A stretch of 64,000 bases of DNA from assembly GCF_001902145.1 (NCBI RefSeq), contig NZ_MRST01000021.1:62001-126000 (forward strand). Reading direction: 5' to 3'. Shown piece by piece: positions 53,055 to 61,804 of the stretch. The notes below the pieces were generated by a model. The model did not search any database. It was given only the letters and a program-made list of their open reading frames with translations, and was not told where the DNA came from. Source of the stretch: Pseudomonas fluorescens. Its GTDB lineage: Bacteria; Pseudomonadota; Gammaproteobacteria; Pseudomonadales; Pseudomonadaceae. A program made the translations under genes and the position numbers. The number at the start of each line of letters is the position of its first letter. The first letter of the stretch is position 1.

Positions 53055-53795
53055 GTGAGCCGCCTGCTACTGAACTGCGACATCGGCGAAAGCTTTGGCA
53101 ACTGGACCATGGGTCTGGACGCCGAAGTCATGCCGTTCATTGATTGCGCCAACGTGGCCTGCGGCTTCCATGCCGGCGACCCGAGCATCATGCGCAAGAC
53201 CGTCAGCCTGGCGTTCAAGCACGGCGTGCAAGTGGGCGCTCACCCGGCCTACCAGGACCTGCAAGGCTTCGGCCGGCGCTCCATGAACTACACGCCGCAG
53301 GAAATCCAGGACCTGTTGCATTACCAGATCGGCGCGCTGGACGGCATCTGCCGCGCCCAGGGCGGGCGCGTCAGCTATGTGAAACCCCACGGCGCGATGT
53401 ACAACGACATGATGGCCAACCCCGCGCAGTTGCGTGCGGTGATCCAGGCCGTGGCCGCCTATGGCGACCTGCCGCTGATGCTGCTGGCCACCCGTGATAA
53501 CCGCGCGGCCCAGGCCTTGGGTGATGAATATGGTGTGACCCTGTGGTTTGAAGCCTTTGCCGATCGCGCCTACGACAGCCAGGGCCATCTGGTGTCCCGC
53601 CAATTGCCGGGCGCGGTGCACCACGACGCCGACACCATCGTGCAGCAGGCCCTGACCCTTTCCCGTGGCGAATCGCTGATTGCCAGCGACGGCAGCTCAT
53701 TGGTACTCCAGGCCAATACCCTGTGTGTGCATGGCGACAACGCCAGCTCGGTGGCTGCCGTGCAGCGTATCCGAGAAGCGTTGAAAACAGCATGA
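53055..53795 (+). CDS. pxpA: 5-oxoprolinase subunit A (LamB/YcsF)
   Basis: A 246-residue LamB/YcsF protein. [29 protein letters not shown] and [18 protein letters not shown] are family motifs. PxpA with PxpB and PxpC hydrolyses 5-oxoproline to glutamate using ATP. GTG start at 53055, with AGGAGCG upstream. Its TGA overlaps the pxpB ATG (ATGA). Confidence 0.95.
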   Translation: MSRLLLNCDIGESFGNWTMGLDAEVMPFIDCANVACGFHAGDPSIMRKTVSLAFKHGVQVGAHPAYQDLQGFGRRSMNYTPQEIQDLLHYQIGALDGICRAQGGRVSYVKPHGAMYNDMMANPAQLRAVIQAVAAYGDLPLMLLATRDNRAAQALGDEYGVTLWFEAFADRAYDSQGHLVSRQLPGAVHHDADTIVQQALTLSRGESLIASDGSSLVLQANTLCVHGDNASSVAAVQRIREALKTA

Positions 53796-54490
53796 AGCCA
53801 CGCATCGAAGTGGTGGCGATCGACTGCCTGATGGTGCGCCTGTTTGACGTGATCGCCGAAGCCAACATGCCGTGGATGCTCGCGGCTACCGAGCGCCTGC
53901 GCAATGGCTTCGGCTTGGCATTGGTGGACCTGGTGCCGTCCTACACCACATTGATGGTGCATTACGATCTCACTGCGCTAACCCCGGCCCAGGCCCGGGC
54001 GCTGATTGACCAGGCCCTTACCGACCTGCAACCCCAGGCTCAGGGCAGCGGCCAGTGCCATGTGTTGCCAGTGTGGTACGACCTGAGTGTCGGCCCGGAA
54101 CTGAACTTGTTGTCCCAGCGTAGCGGGCTGGCCGTGGAGGAGGTGGTCCGCCGCCACAGCGCCCACGAGTACCAGGTGTTCGCCCTGGGCTTTGCCCCTG
54201 GGTTTGCCTTTATGGGGCTGGTGGACGAAGTGCTCGCCACCCCACGCCTCAACACGCCGCGCAAACGTGTGGCCGCTGGCAGTGTCGGTATCGCCGAGCG
54301 GCAGACCGCCGCTTACCCGGTGGTGTCCCCAGGCGGCTGGAACCTGATCGGCCGCACCCCGGCCAAACTGTTCGACCGTGAGCGCGACGGCTACAGCCTG
54401 ATGCAGCCCGGCGACACGGTGCGCTTCGCCTCGGTCAGCCACGCCGAATTCATCAACTTGGGTGGCGATGACACGCCGTTGGAGGCGTAA
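53792..54490 (+). CDS. pxpB: 5-oxoprolinase subunit B
   Basis: A 232-residue protein of the AHS1/kinase-inhibitor-like cyclophilin-fold family ([50 protein letters not shown]). It forms one part of the ATP-dependent 5-oxoprolinase with PxpC. Overlaps pxpA by four bases; pxpC starts two bases after its stop, so translation is coupled. Confidence 0.95.
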   Translation: MKPRIEVVAIDCLMVRLFDVIAEANMPWMLAATERLRNGFGLALVDLVPSYTTLMVHYDLTALTPAQARALIDQALTDLQPQAQGSGQCHVLPVWYDLSVGPELNLLSQRSGLAVEEVVRRHSAHEYQVFALGFAPGFAFMGLVDEVLATPRLNTPRKRVAAGSVGIAERQTAAYPVVSPGGWNLIGRTPAKLFDRERDGYSLMQPGDTVRFASVSHAEFINLGGDDTPLEA

Positions 54491-54492
54491 GC

Positions 54493-55404
54493 ATGAGCCG
54501 TTTGATCATCGAGGCCAGCACGCCACTGTGCCTGTTGCAGGACGCCGGTCGTTTTGGCGTACGCCACCTGGGCGTGACCCAGGGCGGCGCGCTGGATTGG
54601 GTGTCGATGTCCTGGGCCAACTGGCTTTTGGGCAATGCCCTGGATGCGCCGGTTGTGGAAATTACCCTGGGGGGCTTTACCGTACAGGCTGAGGATTATT
54701 GCCTGCTGGCCTTGGCCGGTGCGGACCTGGGCGCCTATGTCGATGAGCGGGCGATAAGCCCCGGTCGCAGTTTTATCCTGCAAAAGGGCCAGCGACTGCG
54801 CTTCACCCAGCCGTGCAATGGGGCACGCGCTTATCTGGCCGCGCCCGGTGGCTTTGATGCGCAGGCGGTACTTGGCAGTTGTGCCACCGTGGTGCGTGAA
54901 GAATTAGGCGGGGTGGACGGCTTCGGCAAGGCCTTGGCTGAAGGCGGGCGGTTGGCTTATTCCGGGACAGGTGGTGCGATGAAGGTGCTGGCAAACCCGG
55001 ATGTGCAATCAGGTGCTGCACTGGACGTGATCGTCGGCGCGCAGATTGGCCAGTTCAGCGGGCAGAGTCTGTTCGATGCCTTCAACACCGAATGGGTGCT
55101 GGACAGCCGCGCCGACCGCATGGGCATGCGCTTGCTCGGTACGCCGCTGCACTATCAAGGGCCGTCGTTGATCTCTGAAGGCATTCCGTTGGGCGCGATC
55201 CAGGTGCCACCGGATGGTCAACCGATTGTGCTGCTCAATGACCGGCAGACGATCGGCGGTTATCCGCGCCTGGGCGCGTTGACGCCTTTGTCACTGGCGC
55301 GGCTGGCGCAGTGTTTGCCGGGGGAGAAGGTGCGGTTGTCACCGATGGTGCAGGAAACGGCACATCGCCAGCATGTAGAGTATTTACGCAGGTTTTCAGA
55401 GTAA
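54493..55404 (+). CDS. pxpC: 5-oxoprolinase subunit C
   Basis: A 303-residue AHS2-family protein with LQDAGRFGVRHLGVTQGGALDWVS near the N-terminus, AYLAAPGGFD, SDRMGMRLLG-type sequence (here RADRMGMRLLG) and GAIQVPPDGQPIVLLNDRQTIGGYPRLG. It is the biotin-independent carboxylase-like partner of PxpB. Completes the pxpABC operon; no transporter is included. Confidence 0.95.
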   Translation: MSRLIIEASTPLCLLQDAGRFGVRHLGVTQGGALDWVSMSWANWLLGNALDAPVVEITLGGFTVQAEDYCLLALAGADLGAYVDERAISPGRSFILQKGQRLRFTQPCNGARAYLAAPGGFDAQAVLGSCATVVREELGGVDGFGKALAEGGRLAYSGTGGAMKVLANPDVQSGAALDVIVGAQIGQFSGQSLFDAFNTEWVLDSRADRMGMRLLGTPLHYQGPSLISEGIPLGAIQVPPDGQPIVLLNDRQTIGGYPRLGALTPLSLARLAQCLPGEKVRLSPMVQETAHRQHVEYLRRFSE

Positions 55405-55508
55405 GCGGGTTTAAAGACAAGTCCTACGACATTGCACAAGTTTGCCGTCTTCGCCCCGGCGCGTGGCTATGCAAGCCTTGATTGGCTTATTCACTATCAG
55501 GCTTTGTT

Positions 55509-56051
55509 ATGCGCTATTTGAAGATATATGCCCAAGATGTACTCGATAACGATATTCCCGATGTGGTCTATCTGGAGTTTTATGACACCGCCCAAGCCCC
55601 CGCGCTTATCCATCGGGCAACGGCTTTTGATATTACCGACGATGGTCAATTTGACTGGATTATTGCGGATGACCTTAATCGAGACGGCATTGTCGACAAT
55701 GTCGACCGGGAAATGGCACTGCAGTTTTCCCAGCTGTTTCTGGCCTTCAAGTGGTTCAGTCTCGACGAGCCCTTTGACAAATACCTGAGGGTGTTTGCCA
55801 GCGACTTCGATGACAACGGGATTCCCGATACGGTACGGCTGCACTTCCATCAGGGCGAGGGGGACCCTCGAGATGAAACCATCGTCTATTCGGCGGCGGT
55901 GTACAGCGACGGGAATGGTCAAGGGGCCAGTGTTTCGATCAATCAGGATGTGAACAACGACGGGAAAGTAGACCGCCAGGATTCTGAACTGATCAAACAG
56001 TTCGCTGCGCTCTTTCTCAGGTTTTCCTGGATCGACAACGAGCACTGCTGA
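55509..56051 (+). CDS. protein with dockerin-like calcium-loop repeats
   Basis: A 180-residue protein built from two similar halves. Each has a beta-rich part (KIYAQDVLDNDIPDVVYLEFYD; RVFASDFDDNGIPDTVRLHFHQ) and an EF-hand-like loop plus helix (DDLNRDGIVDNVDREMALQ; DVNNDGKVDRQDSELIKQF), like a dockerin/type I Ca2+ site. No signal peptide is seen. AT content is a little higher than its neighbours. It may bind calcium; function unknown. Confidence 0.8.
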   Translation: MRYLKIYAQDVLDNDIPDVVYLEFYDTAQAPALIHRATAFDITDDGQFDWIIADDLNRDGIVDNVDREMALQFSQLFLAFKWFSLDEPFDKYLRVFASDFDDNGIPDTVRLHFHQGEGDPRDETIVYSAAVYSDGNGQGASVSINQDVNNDGKVDRQDSELIKQFAALFLRFSWIDNEHC

Positions 56052-56058
56052 GTGCCGT

Positions 56059-56087
56059 GCCTGTAGCCGATAGCATCGGCTACAGGC
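56059..56087. terminator. hairpin between convergent genes
   Basis: GCCTGTAGCCGAT, a three-base loop and ATCGGCTACAGGC make a perfect 13-base stem between the dockerin-like gene and the VWA gene stop. It likely ends transcription from both sides; no long T-run follows on either strand. Confidence 0.6.
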
Positions 56088-56093
56088 CAGGGT

Positions 56094-57272
56094 TCACTTG
56101 GATAGAAAACGCATGCCCTCTTCAAGCCCGCGCAGCGTCAGCGGATACATCTGATCCTCCACCAACTCTCGCACAATCCCCGTCGACGCCGTATAGCCCC
56201 AGGTATCTTTTGGATAGGGGTTAATCCAGATCAGCTTCTTGTACTTGGCCATGAAGCGCTGCATCCACACATACCCTGGCTCCTCATTCCAATGCTCGAC
56301 GCTGCCGCCGGCCTGGGTGATTTCATAGGGCGCCATGGCCGCATCGCCGATAAAAATCACTTTGTAGTCGGCGCCGTATTTGTGCAGCAGGTCCTGGGTG
56401 GAGGTGCGTTCGGAAGTACGGCGCTGGTTGTTCTTCCACACCGATTCGTACACGAAGTTGTGGAAGTAAAAATACTCCAGGTGCTTGAACTCGGTCTTGC
56501 ACGCGGAAAACAGCTCTTCGCAGATCTTCACGTGGGCATCCATCGAGCCGCCGATATCGAACAGCAGCAACAGCTTGATGGTGTTACGCCGCTCGGGGCG
56601 CATCTGGATATTCAGCAAGCCGGCATCGCGGGCGGTGTGGTCAATGGTGCCGTCGATGTCCAGCTCTTCGGCCGCGCCCTGGCGGGCAAACTTGCGCAGG
56701 CGGCGCAGGGCGATCTTGATGTTGCGCGTGCCCAGCTCCACCTGGTCGTCGAGGTTCTTGTACTCGCGCTGGTCCCAGACTTTCACCGCCTTGCCCTGAC
56801 GCTTGCCGGCGTCACCGACGCGAATGCCTTCAGGGTTGTAGCCGCCAGAACCAAAGGGGCTGGTGCCGCCGGTGCCGATCCACTTGTTGCCACCAGCGTG
56901 GCGTTCTTTCTGTTCTTCCAGGCGTTTCTTGAACTCCTCGATCAGCTTGTCGAGACCACCCAGGGACTGGATCTGCGCGCGTTCCTCATCGCTCAAGGAA
57001 CGTTCGAATTCCTTGCGTAGCCATTCTTCGGGGATCAGCGCCTGCAGGTGGTCGTCGAGCTTTTCCAGGCCGTTGAAATAGGCGCCGAAGGCCCGGTCGA
57101 ACTTGTCGAAGTGCCGCTCGTCCTTGACCAGGATCGCCCGGGCCAAGTAGTAGAACTCGTCCATGTCGGCGAAGGTCACGCGCTGTTTGAGCGCGTTGAT
57201 CAGGTCGAGCAGCTCGCGTACCGATACCGGCACCTTGGCGGCACGCATTTCGTTGAACAGGTTAAGCAGCAT
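56094..57272 (-). CDS. VWA-domain CoxE-like protein
   Basis: A 392-residue protein. A helical N-terminus (LLNLFNEMRAAKVPVSVRELLDLINAL) is followed by a von Willebrand A domain with the MIDAS motif LLFDIGGSMDAHV (about residue 242), here DxGGS. Its ATG shares a base with the MoxR-like stop (TGATG). MoxR/VWA pairs form chaperone-like complexes that insert metal or activate an enzyme or stress system; the client is unknown. Confidence 0.92.
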   Translation of the reverse strand: MLLNLFNEMRAAKVPVSVRELLDLINALKQRVTFADMDEFYYLARAILVKDERHFDKFDRAFGAYFNGLEKLDDHLQALIPEEWLRKEFERSLSDEERAQIQSLGGLDKLIEEFKKRLEEQKERHAGGNKWIGTGGTSPFGSGGYNPEGIRVGDAGKRQGKAVKVWDQREYKNLDDQVELGTRNIKIALRRLRKFARQGAAEELDIDGTIDHTARDAGLLNIQMRPERRNTIKLLLLFDIGGSMDAHVKICEELFSACKTEFKHLEYFYFHNFVYESVWKNNQRRTSERTSTQDLLHKYGADYKVIFIGDAAMAPYEITQAGGSVEHWNEEPGYVWMQRFMAKYKKLIWINPYPKDTWGYTASTGIVRELVEDQMYPLTLRGLEEGMRFLSK

Positions 57273-58117
57273 CAGCGATTACCGCGACGGCTCATGAACG
57301 CCAGACGCTCCAGCAACTGCACGTCTTGCTCGTTCTTCACCAGGGCGCCAGCCAGGGGAGGGATGGCCTTGGTCGGGTCGCGCTCGCGCAGCACTGCTTC
57401 GCCAATATTGTCGGCCATCAACAGCTTGAGCCAGTCGACCAGCTCGGAGGTGGACGGTTTTTTCTTCAGGCCCGGCACCTTGCGCACATCGAAGAACACA
57501 TCCAGCGCTTCACTGACCAGGTCTTTCTTGATGTCCGGGTAGTGCACATCCACGATCTTTTGCAGGGTGGTGCGGTCGGGGAAGGCGATGTAGTGGAAGA
57601 AGCAGCGGCGCAGGAACGCGTCCGGCAGCTCTTTTTCGTTGTTGGAGGTAATGATGATGATCGGGCGCTTCTTGGCTTTGATGGTCTCGTCGATTTCGTA
57701 GACGTAGAACTCCATCTTGTCGAGTTCTTGCAGCAGGTCGTTGGGGAACTCGATGTCGGCCTTGTCGATTTCATCGATCAACAGGATCACCCGCTCTTCG
57801 GACTCGAAGGCTTCCCACAGCTTGCCCTTCTTCAGGTAGTTGCGCACGTCGTGCACCTTGTCCACGCCCAGTTGCGAGTCGCGCAGGCGGCTGACCGCGT
57901 CGTACTCGTACAGGCCCTGGTGCGCCTTGGTGGTGGACTTGATGTGCCAGGTGATCAACCTGGCACCGAAGGATTCGGCCAGTTGCTCGGCAAGCATGGT
58001 CTTGCCGGTGCCCGGTTCGCCCTTGACCAGCAGCGGCCGCTCCAGGGTGATGGCGGCGTTGACGGCCAGTTTCAGGTCATCGGTAGCCACATAGGCCTGG
58101 GTGCCTTCGAACTTCAT
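57272..58117 (-). CDS. MoxR-family AAA+ ATPase
   Basis: A 281-residue AAA+ ATPase. Walker A is GEPGTGKT (33-40), Walker B VILLIDEIDKAD (about 108-119), and sensor and arginine-finger regions (IIITSNNEKELPDAFLRRC) follow. The C-terminal lid is as in MoxR proteins. It is co-translated with the VWA gene downstream. It remodels or activates a client with VWA help; the client is unidentified. Confidence 0.95.
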   Translation of the reverse strand: MKFEGTQAYVATDDLKLAVNAAITLERPLLVKGEPGTGKTMLAEQLAESFGARLITWHIKSTTKAHQGLYEYDAVSRLRDSQLGVDKVHDVRNYLKKGKLWEAFESEERVILLIDEIDKADIEFPNDLLQELDKMEFYVYEIDETIKAKKRPIIIITSNNEKELPDAFLRRCFFHYIAFPDRTTLQKIVDVHYPDIKKDLVSEALDVFFDVRKVPGLKKKPSTSELVDWLKLLMADNIGEAVLRERDPTKAIPPLAGALVKNEQDVQLLERLAFMSRRGNR

Positions 58118-58213
58118 TGGTCATTCCTCGGATTCATCAATGGCCCGACTATACCCCGCAGCCCCGGCGACTGTGAACGCAGACGGGGCATTCAGTCTCT
58201 GAATGGCGGGTCT

Positions 58214-58311
58214 GTAGGAGCGAGCTTGCTCGCGAAAAACTCCCAGGCGCCACGTTCCTTCAACATGCACGCGTTATCGTTGACGTTTTTCGCGAGCAAG
58301 CTCGCTCCTAC
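58214..58311. repeat. REPIN (GTAGGAGCGAGCTTGC type, inverted interior)
   Basis: A 98-base unit bounded by GTAGGAGCGAGCTTGCTCGC and its reverse complement. The interior carries GCGTTATCGTTGACG, the reverse complement of the loop found in most other copies, so this unit is in opposite orientation. Confidence 0.93.
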
Positions 58312-58321
58312 AGAAGGACCG

Positions 58322-59398
58322 TTAATCAGCGCTGGGTTTGGGTTGTTCATACCTGGCATTAAAGGCCTGGATAAACCCATTGCGCAGGATTGCGATCACC
58401 GCAGAAAACGCACTGACATTTTGCTGATGCACGCTACCGCTCAGCTCTACACGGGTGGCGAACTGGTTTTTACGCTGGTTTTTCAGCACGGTTTCGCTGG
58501 CGCCCACCACGGCTTCCCAGATCGAACGGAAGATATTCTTGTCCTGGTTTTCAACGTCTTGTTGCCAGTCGAACACCTCTACATCGCGCAGCAGCGGCTT
58601 GATATAGCCGGTGAGCCGGCCATTTTCAGCCTGGGCTTCGACCACCACATCGCCCGTGCCGGCCTTGAAGTCGAACTTGCCATAGGCGGAGGCGAAGTTG
58701 TTCATGCGCTTGAGTTGCAGGTCGCGGGCGCGGAAGCGGAAATCGAACTCTTCGAAATCGCTCAGAGGGTCAAAGGTGGCGTTGGCTTCCAAGGGCGCCT
58801 GGCCTTGCAGCAGTGCCTTGCCTTCAAAGCGCGCGTCACGCTTGCCTTTGACATCCACCACATTGGTCAGGTTATAGAAGCTGGCGTTGACCCCGGTGGC
58901 GTTGATATTCACCTGGGGCTTGGAGCTGAAGTTATGGAAGGCGATCTCGCCGTCTTCGATGCGCACTTCGTTGAGGGTAATCGGCAGCAGCTTGCGCAGT
59001 TGTTCCTGCCAGTCGGTGCCTTTACCGGTCTGGGACGCCTGCTTGTTGGCACCGCCATCGACGAAGTTGATCTGCGGGCGCACAAAATGCCCCTCGGCCA
59101 CGACGGCATGGTCGTACCACAGCGAATGCCAGCTCACCGCGAACTCGATCAGTGGCGCCTTGACGAACGGCACCGGGACCTTGCCGTCCACCTTGACGAC
59201 TTGCAGGCCATTGATCCGGTACGCACCGCGCCATAGTGCCAGGTCCACATCGGCAATCTCGCCACGGTAATCGCCCATGTTGGCGAGTTTGTCGTTCAGG
59301 TAGTTGCGCACCAGGTAGGGCAGCGCAATGTGCGCGGCAATCAGGACCAGCACCAGAGCGGCGATTGTCCCTAACGGCCAACTGTAGCGACGTTTCAT
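58322..59398 (-). CDS. DUF748 / AsmA-like inner-membrane-anchored protein
   Basis: A 358-residue protein with an N-terminal membrane anchor (LGTIAALVLVLIAAHIALPYLVRNYLND) and a beta-strand-rich periplasmic domain of the DUF748/AsmA-like group (GEIADVDLALWRGAYRINGLQVVKVDG). Such proteins resemble bridge-like lipid-transport proteins, and envelope roles are assumed. The frame ends at the end of a REPIN. Function unproven. Confidence 0.85.
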   Translation of the reverse strand: MKRRYSWPLGTIAALVLVLIAAHIALPYLVRNYLNDKLANMGDYRGEIADVDLALWRGAYRINGLQVVKVDGKVPVPFVKAPLIEFAVSWHSLWYDHAVVAEGHFVRPQINFVDGGANKQASQTGKGTDWQEQLRKLLPITLNEVRIEDGEIAFHNFSSKPQVNINATGVNASFYNLTNVVDVKGKRDARFEGKALLQGQAPLEANATFDPLSDFEEFDFRFRARDLQLKRMNNFASAYGKFDFKAGTGDVVVEAQAENGRLTGYIKPLLRDVEVFDWQQDVENQDKNIFRSIWEAVVGASETVLKNQRKNQFATRVELSGSVHQQNVSAFSAVIAILRNGFIQAFNARYEQPKPSAD

Positions 59399-59525
59399 AG
59401 GGCAGTTCTCCTAGCTTGTAGGGGATTGACTGTTCTGATCGTCGCAACGTTCCTCCTTCTGGACGCTTGGGAGCACGAGGCATACCCTTGGGGCCTTTCC
59501 CAACGTCTCGACAACAGGAATCGCC

Positions 59526-60500
59526 ATGAGCCGCATCTTCGCAGACAACGCGCACTCCATCGGCAATACGCCTCTGGTTCAGATCAACCGCATCGCACCG
59601 CGTGGCGTGACGATCCTGGCCAAGATCGAAGGGCGCAACCCGAGTTATTCGGTCAAGTGTCGCATTGGCGCCAGCATGGTCTGGGACGCGGAAAGCAGCG
59701 GCAAGCTCAAGCCGGGCATGACCATTGTCGAGCCGACTTCGGGCAACACCGGCATCGGCCTGGCCTTTGTCGCCGCTGCCCGTGGCTACAAGTTGCTGCT
59801 GACCATGCCGTCGTCCATGAGCCTTGAGCGCCGTAAAGTGCTCAAGGCTCTGGGCGCCGAACTGGTACTGACCGAGCCGGCCAAGGGCATGAAGGGCGCC
59901 ATCGACAAGGCCGCCGAGATCGTCGCCAGCGACCCGGCCACCTACTTTATGCCGGCCCAGTTCGACAACCCGGCAAACCCTGCGATCCACGAGAAAACCA
60001 CCGGCCCGGAAATCTGGAACGACACCGATGGCGCCGTGGACGTGCTGGTGGCAGGCGTGGGGACCGGCGGTACGATCACCGGGGTATCACGCTATATCAA
60101 GAACACGGCGGGAAAGCCGATTCTGTCGGTGGCCGTGGAACCCATGGTTTCCCCGGTGATCACCCAGGCCTTGGCGGGTGAAGAGATCAAGCCCAGCCCG
60201 CACAAGATCCAAGGCATCGGCGCCGGTTTCGTGCCGAAAAACCTCGACCTGTCGATAGTCGACCGCGTGGAGCTGGCGACCGACGAGGAGTCCAAGGCCA
60301 TGGCCCGGCGCTTGATGCTGGAAGAAGGCATCTTGTGCGGAATCTCCTGTGGCGCCGCCATGGCCGTGGCCGTGCGCCTGGCCGAGAAGCCGGAAATGCA
60401 GGGCAAGACTATCGTGGTGATCTTGCCGGACTCCGGTGAGCGCTACCTGTCGAGCATGTTGTTCAGCGATGTGTTTACCGAGCAGGAAAACCAGGCCTGA
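59526..60500 (+). CDS. cysK: cysteine synthase A (O-acetylserine sulfhydrylase)
   Basis: A 324-residue PLP enzyme. PLP Lys in [14 protein letters not shown] (residue about 43), the [11 protein letters not shown] phosphate loop and [14 protein letters not shown], with [11 protein letters not shown] near the C-terminus. It makes cysteine from O-acetylserine and sulfide. The gene is alone between DUF748 and an LpxO-like gene. A REPIN follows its stop by five bases. Confidence 0.93.
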   Translation: MSRIFADNAHSIGNTPLVQINRIAPRGVTILAKIEGRNPSYSVKCRIGASMVWDAESSGKLKPGMTIVEPTSGNTGIGLAFVAAARGYKLLLTMPSSMSLERRKVLKALGAELVLTEPAKGMKGAIDKAAEIVASDPATYFMPAQFDNPANPAIHEKTTGPEIWNDTDGAVDVLVAGVGTGGTITGVSRYIKNTAGKPILSVAVEPMVSPVITQALAGEEIKPSPHKIQGIGAGFVPKNLDLSIVDRVELATDEESKAMARRLMLEEGILCGISCGAAMAVAVRLAEKPEMQGKTIVVILPDSGERYLSSMLFSDVFTEQENQA

Positions 60501-60505
60501 ATACT

Positions 60506-60603
60506 GTAGGAGCGAGCTTGCTCGCGAAAAACCTGAGAGCGCCACGTTGTGTCAGTAAGCCCTCGTTATCGTTGACGTTCTTCACGAGCAAGCTCGCTCC
60601 TAC
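60506..60603. repeat. REPIN (GTAGGAGCGAGCTTGC type, inverted interior)
   Basis: A 98-base unit with the same arms and the GTTATCGTTGACG interior, i.e. in the same orientation as the unit at 58214. One base of the right arm (TTCACGAGC) differs. Confidence 0.9.
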
Positions 60604-60739
60604 AGGTGTTGATACAGGTCAGTCTGGTTTCCTGGGCCTTCTGCATAATGGCTCAAGTGTTTATCATGGCCGGCTGTTACGTCTGGTTTCCCATTGACGG
60701 AAGTTTGCTGGCCAGGCGCTTATTTCCAGGAGTTGCTGC

Positions 60740-61678
60740 ATGACCTTTTCTTTGGCCGCCAAACTGTCGGTGTTGCTGCTGTTCATCGGCAGCACGCTGT
60801 ATGTGCACCTGCGTGGCAAGGCCCGTTTGCCGATGTTGCGTCAGTTCGTCAACCATTCGGCGCTGTTCGCCCCGTATAACGCCCTGATGTACCTGTTTTC
60901 CGCGGTGCCGTCCAAGCCCTACCTGGACCGCAGCAAGTTCCCGGAACTGGATGTGCTCAAGGACAACTGGGAAGTGATCCGCGAAGAGGCCATGCACCTG
61001 TTCGACGAGGGCTACATCCGCGCCGCCGAAAAGAACAACGACGCCGGTTTCGGTTCGTTCTTCAAGAAGGGCTGGAAGCGTTTCTACCTCAAGTGGTACG
61101 ACAAACCGTTGCCATCGGCCGAGGCGCTGTGCCCCAAGACCGTGGCGTTGGTGAGCAGCATCCCTAACGTCAAGGGCGCGATGTTTGCGCTGTTGCCGGG
61201 TGGCAGTCACCTCAACCCGCACCGCGATCCGTTTGCCGGTTCCCTGCGTTATCACCTGGGGCTGTCCACGCCGAACTCCGACGACTGCCGTATCTTCGTC
61301 GACGGCCAGGTCTACGCCTGGCGCGACGGTGACGACGTGATGTTCGACGAAACCTACGTGCACTGGGTGAAAAACGAAACCGAACAGACCCGTGTGATCC
61401 TGTTCTGCGACATCGAACGGCCATTGAGCAACCGCGTGATGACCCGCATCAACCGCTGGGTCAGCAAGCAACTGGGCCGCGCAACTGCACCGCAGAACCT
61501 CGATGACGAGCGCGTGGGCGGCATCAACCAGGCGTACGCCTGGAGCAAGACCTTCAGCGACAAGTTCAGCGGCCAGGTCAAGCAGTGGAAGCGCAAGCAT
61601 CCCAAGGCCTACCGCATTGCGCGGCCGGTGCTGGCGGTAGTCGTCTTGGTACTGCTGTGGAAGTGGCTATTCGGCTGA
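60740..61678 (+). CDS. LpxO-like aspartyl/asparaginyl beta-hydroxylase
   Basis: A 312-residue protein with a TM anchor at the N-terminus (TFSLAAKLSVLLLFIGSTLYV) and one at the C-terminus (VLAVVVLVLLWKWLFG). The central Asp/Asn hydroxylase domain has HLNPHRDPFAG, RYHLGLSTPNSDDCRIFVDGQ and VHWVKNETEQTRVILFCDIERP with the Fe-binding His pair. LpxO hydroxylates lipid A secondary acyl chains in the inner membrane; that substrate is inferred. AGGAG precedes the ATG. Confidence 0.9.
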   Translation: MTFSLAAKLSVLLLFIGSTLYVHLRGKARLPMLRQFVNHSALFAPYNALMYLFSAVPSKPYLDRSKFPELDVLKDNWEVIREEAMHLFDEGYIRAAEKNNDAGFGSFFKKGWKRFYLKWYDKPLPSAEALCPKTVALVSSIPNVKGAMFALLPGGSHLNPHRDPFAGSLRYHLGLSTPNSDDCRIFVDGQVYAWRDGDDVMFDETYVHWVKNETEQTRVILFCDIERPLSNRVMTRINRWVSKQLGRATAPQNLDDERVGGINQAYAWSKTFSDKFSGQVKQWKRKHPKAYRIARPVLAVVVLVLLWKWLFG

Positions 61679-61697
61679 TCTGAAATACGGTCAAAAC

Positions 61698-61786
61698 TGT
61701 GGGAGCGGGCTTGCTCGCGAATACGGAGTGTCAGTCGATACATTCTTGACTGACTCACCGCCTTCGCGAGCAAGCCCGCTCCCACA
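61698..61786. repeat. REPIN (TGTGGGAGCGGGCTTGC type)
   Basis: TGTGGGAGCGGGCTTGCTCG at the left and its reverse complement at the right bound an 89-base unit, the same kind as that at 7706-7795. It lies between convergent genes lpxO-like and acnA. Confidence 0.93.
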
Positions 61787-61804
61787 TTAGTTTTGCGGCG
61801 TTGG

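Noticed and set aside
57326..59236. 636-codon plus-strand ORF opposite the MoxR and DUF748 genes
   Set aside because: Shadow of real minus-strand genes; it also reads through a REPIN and contains no recognisable domain.
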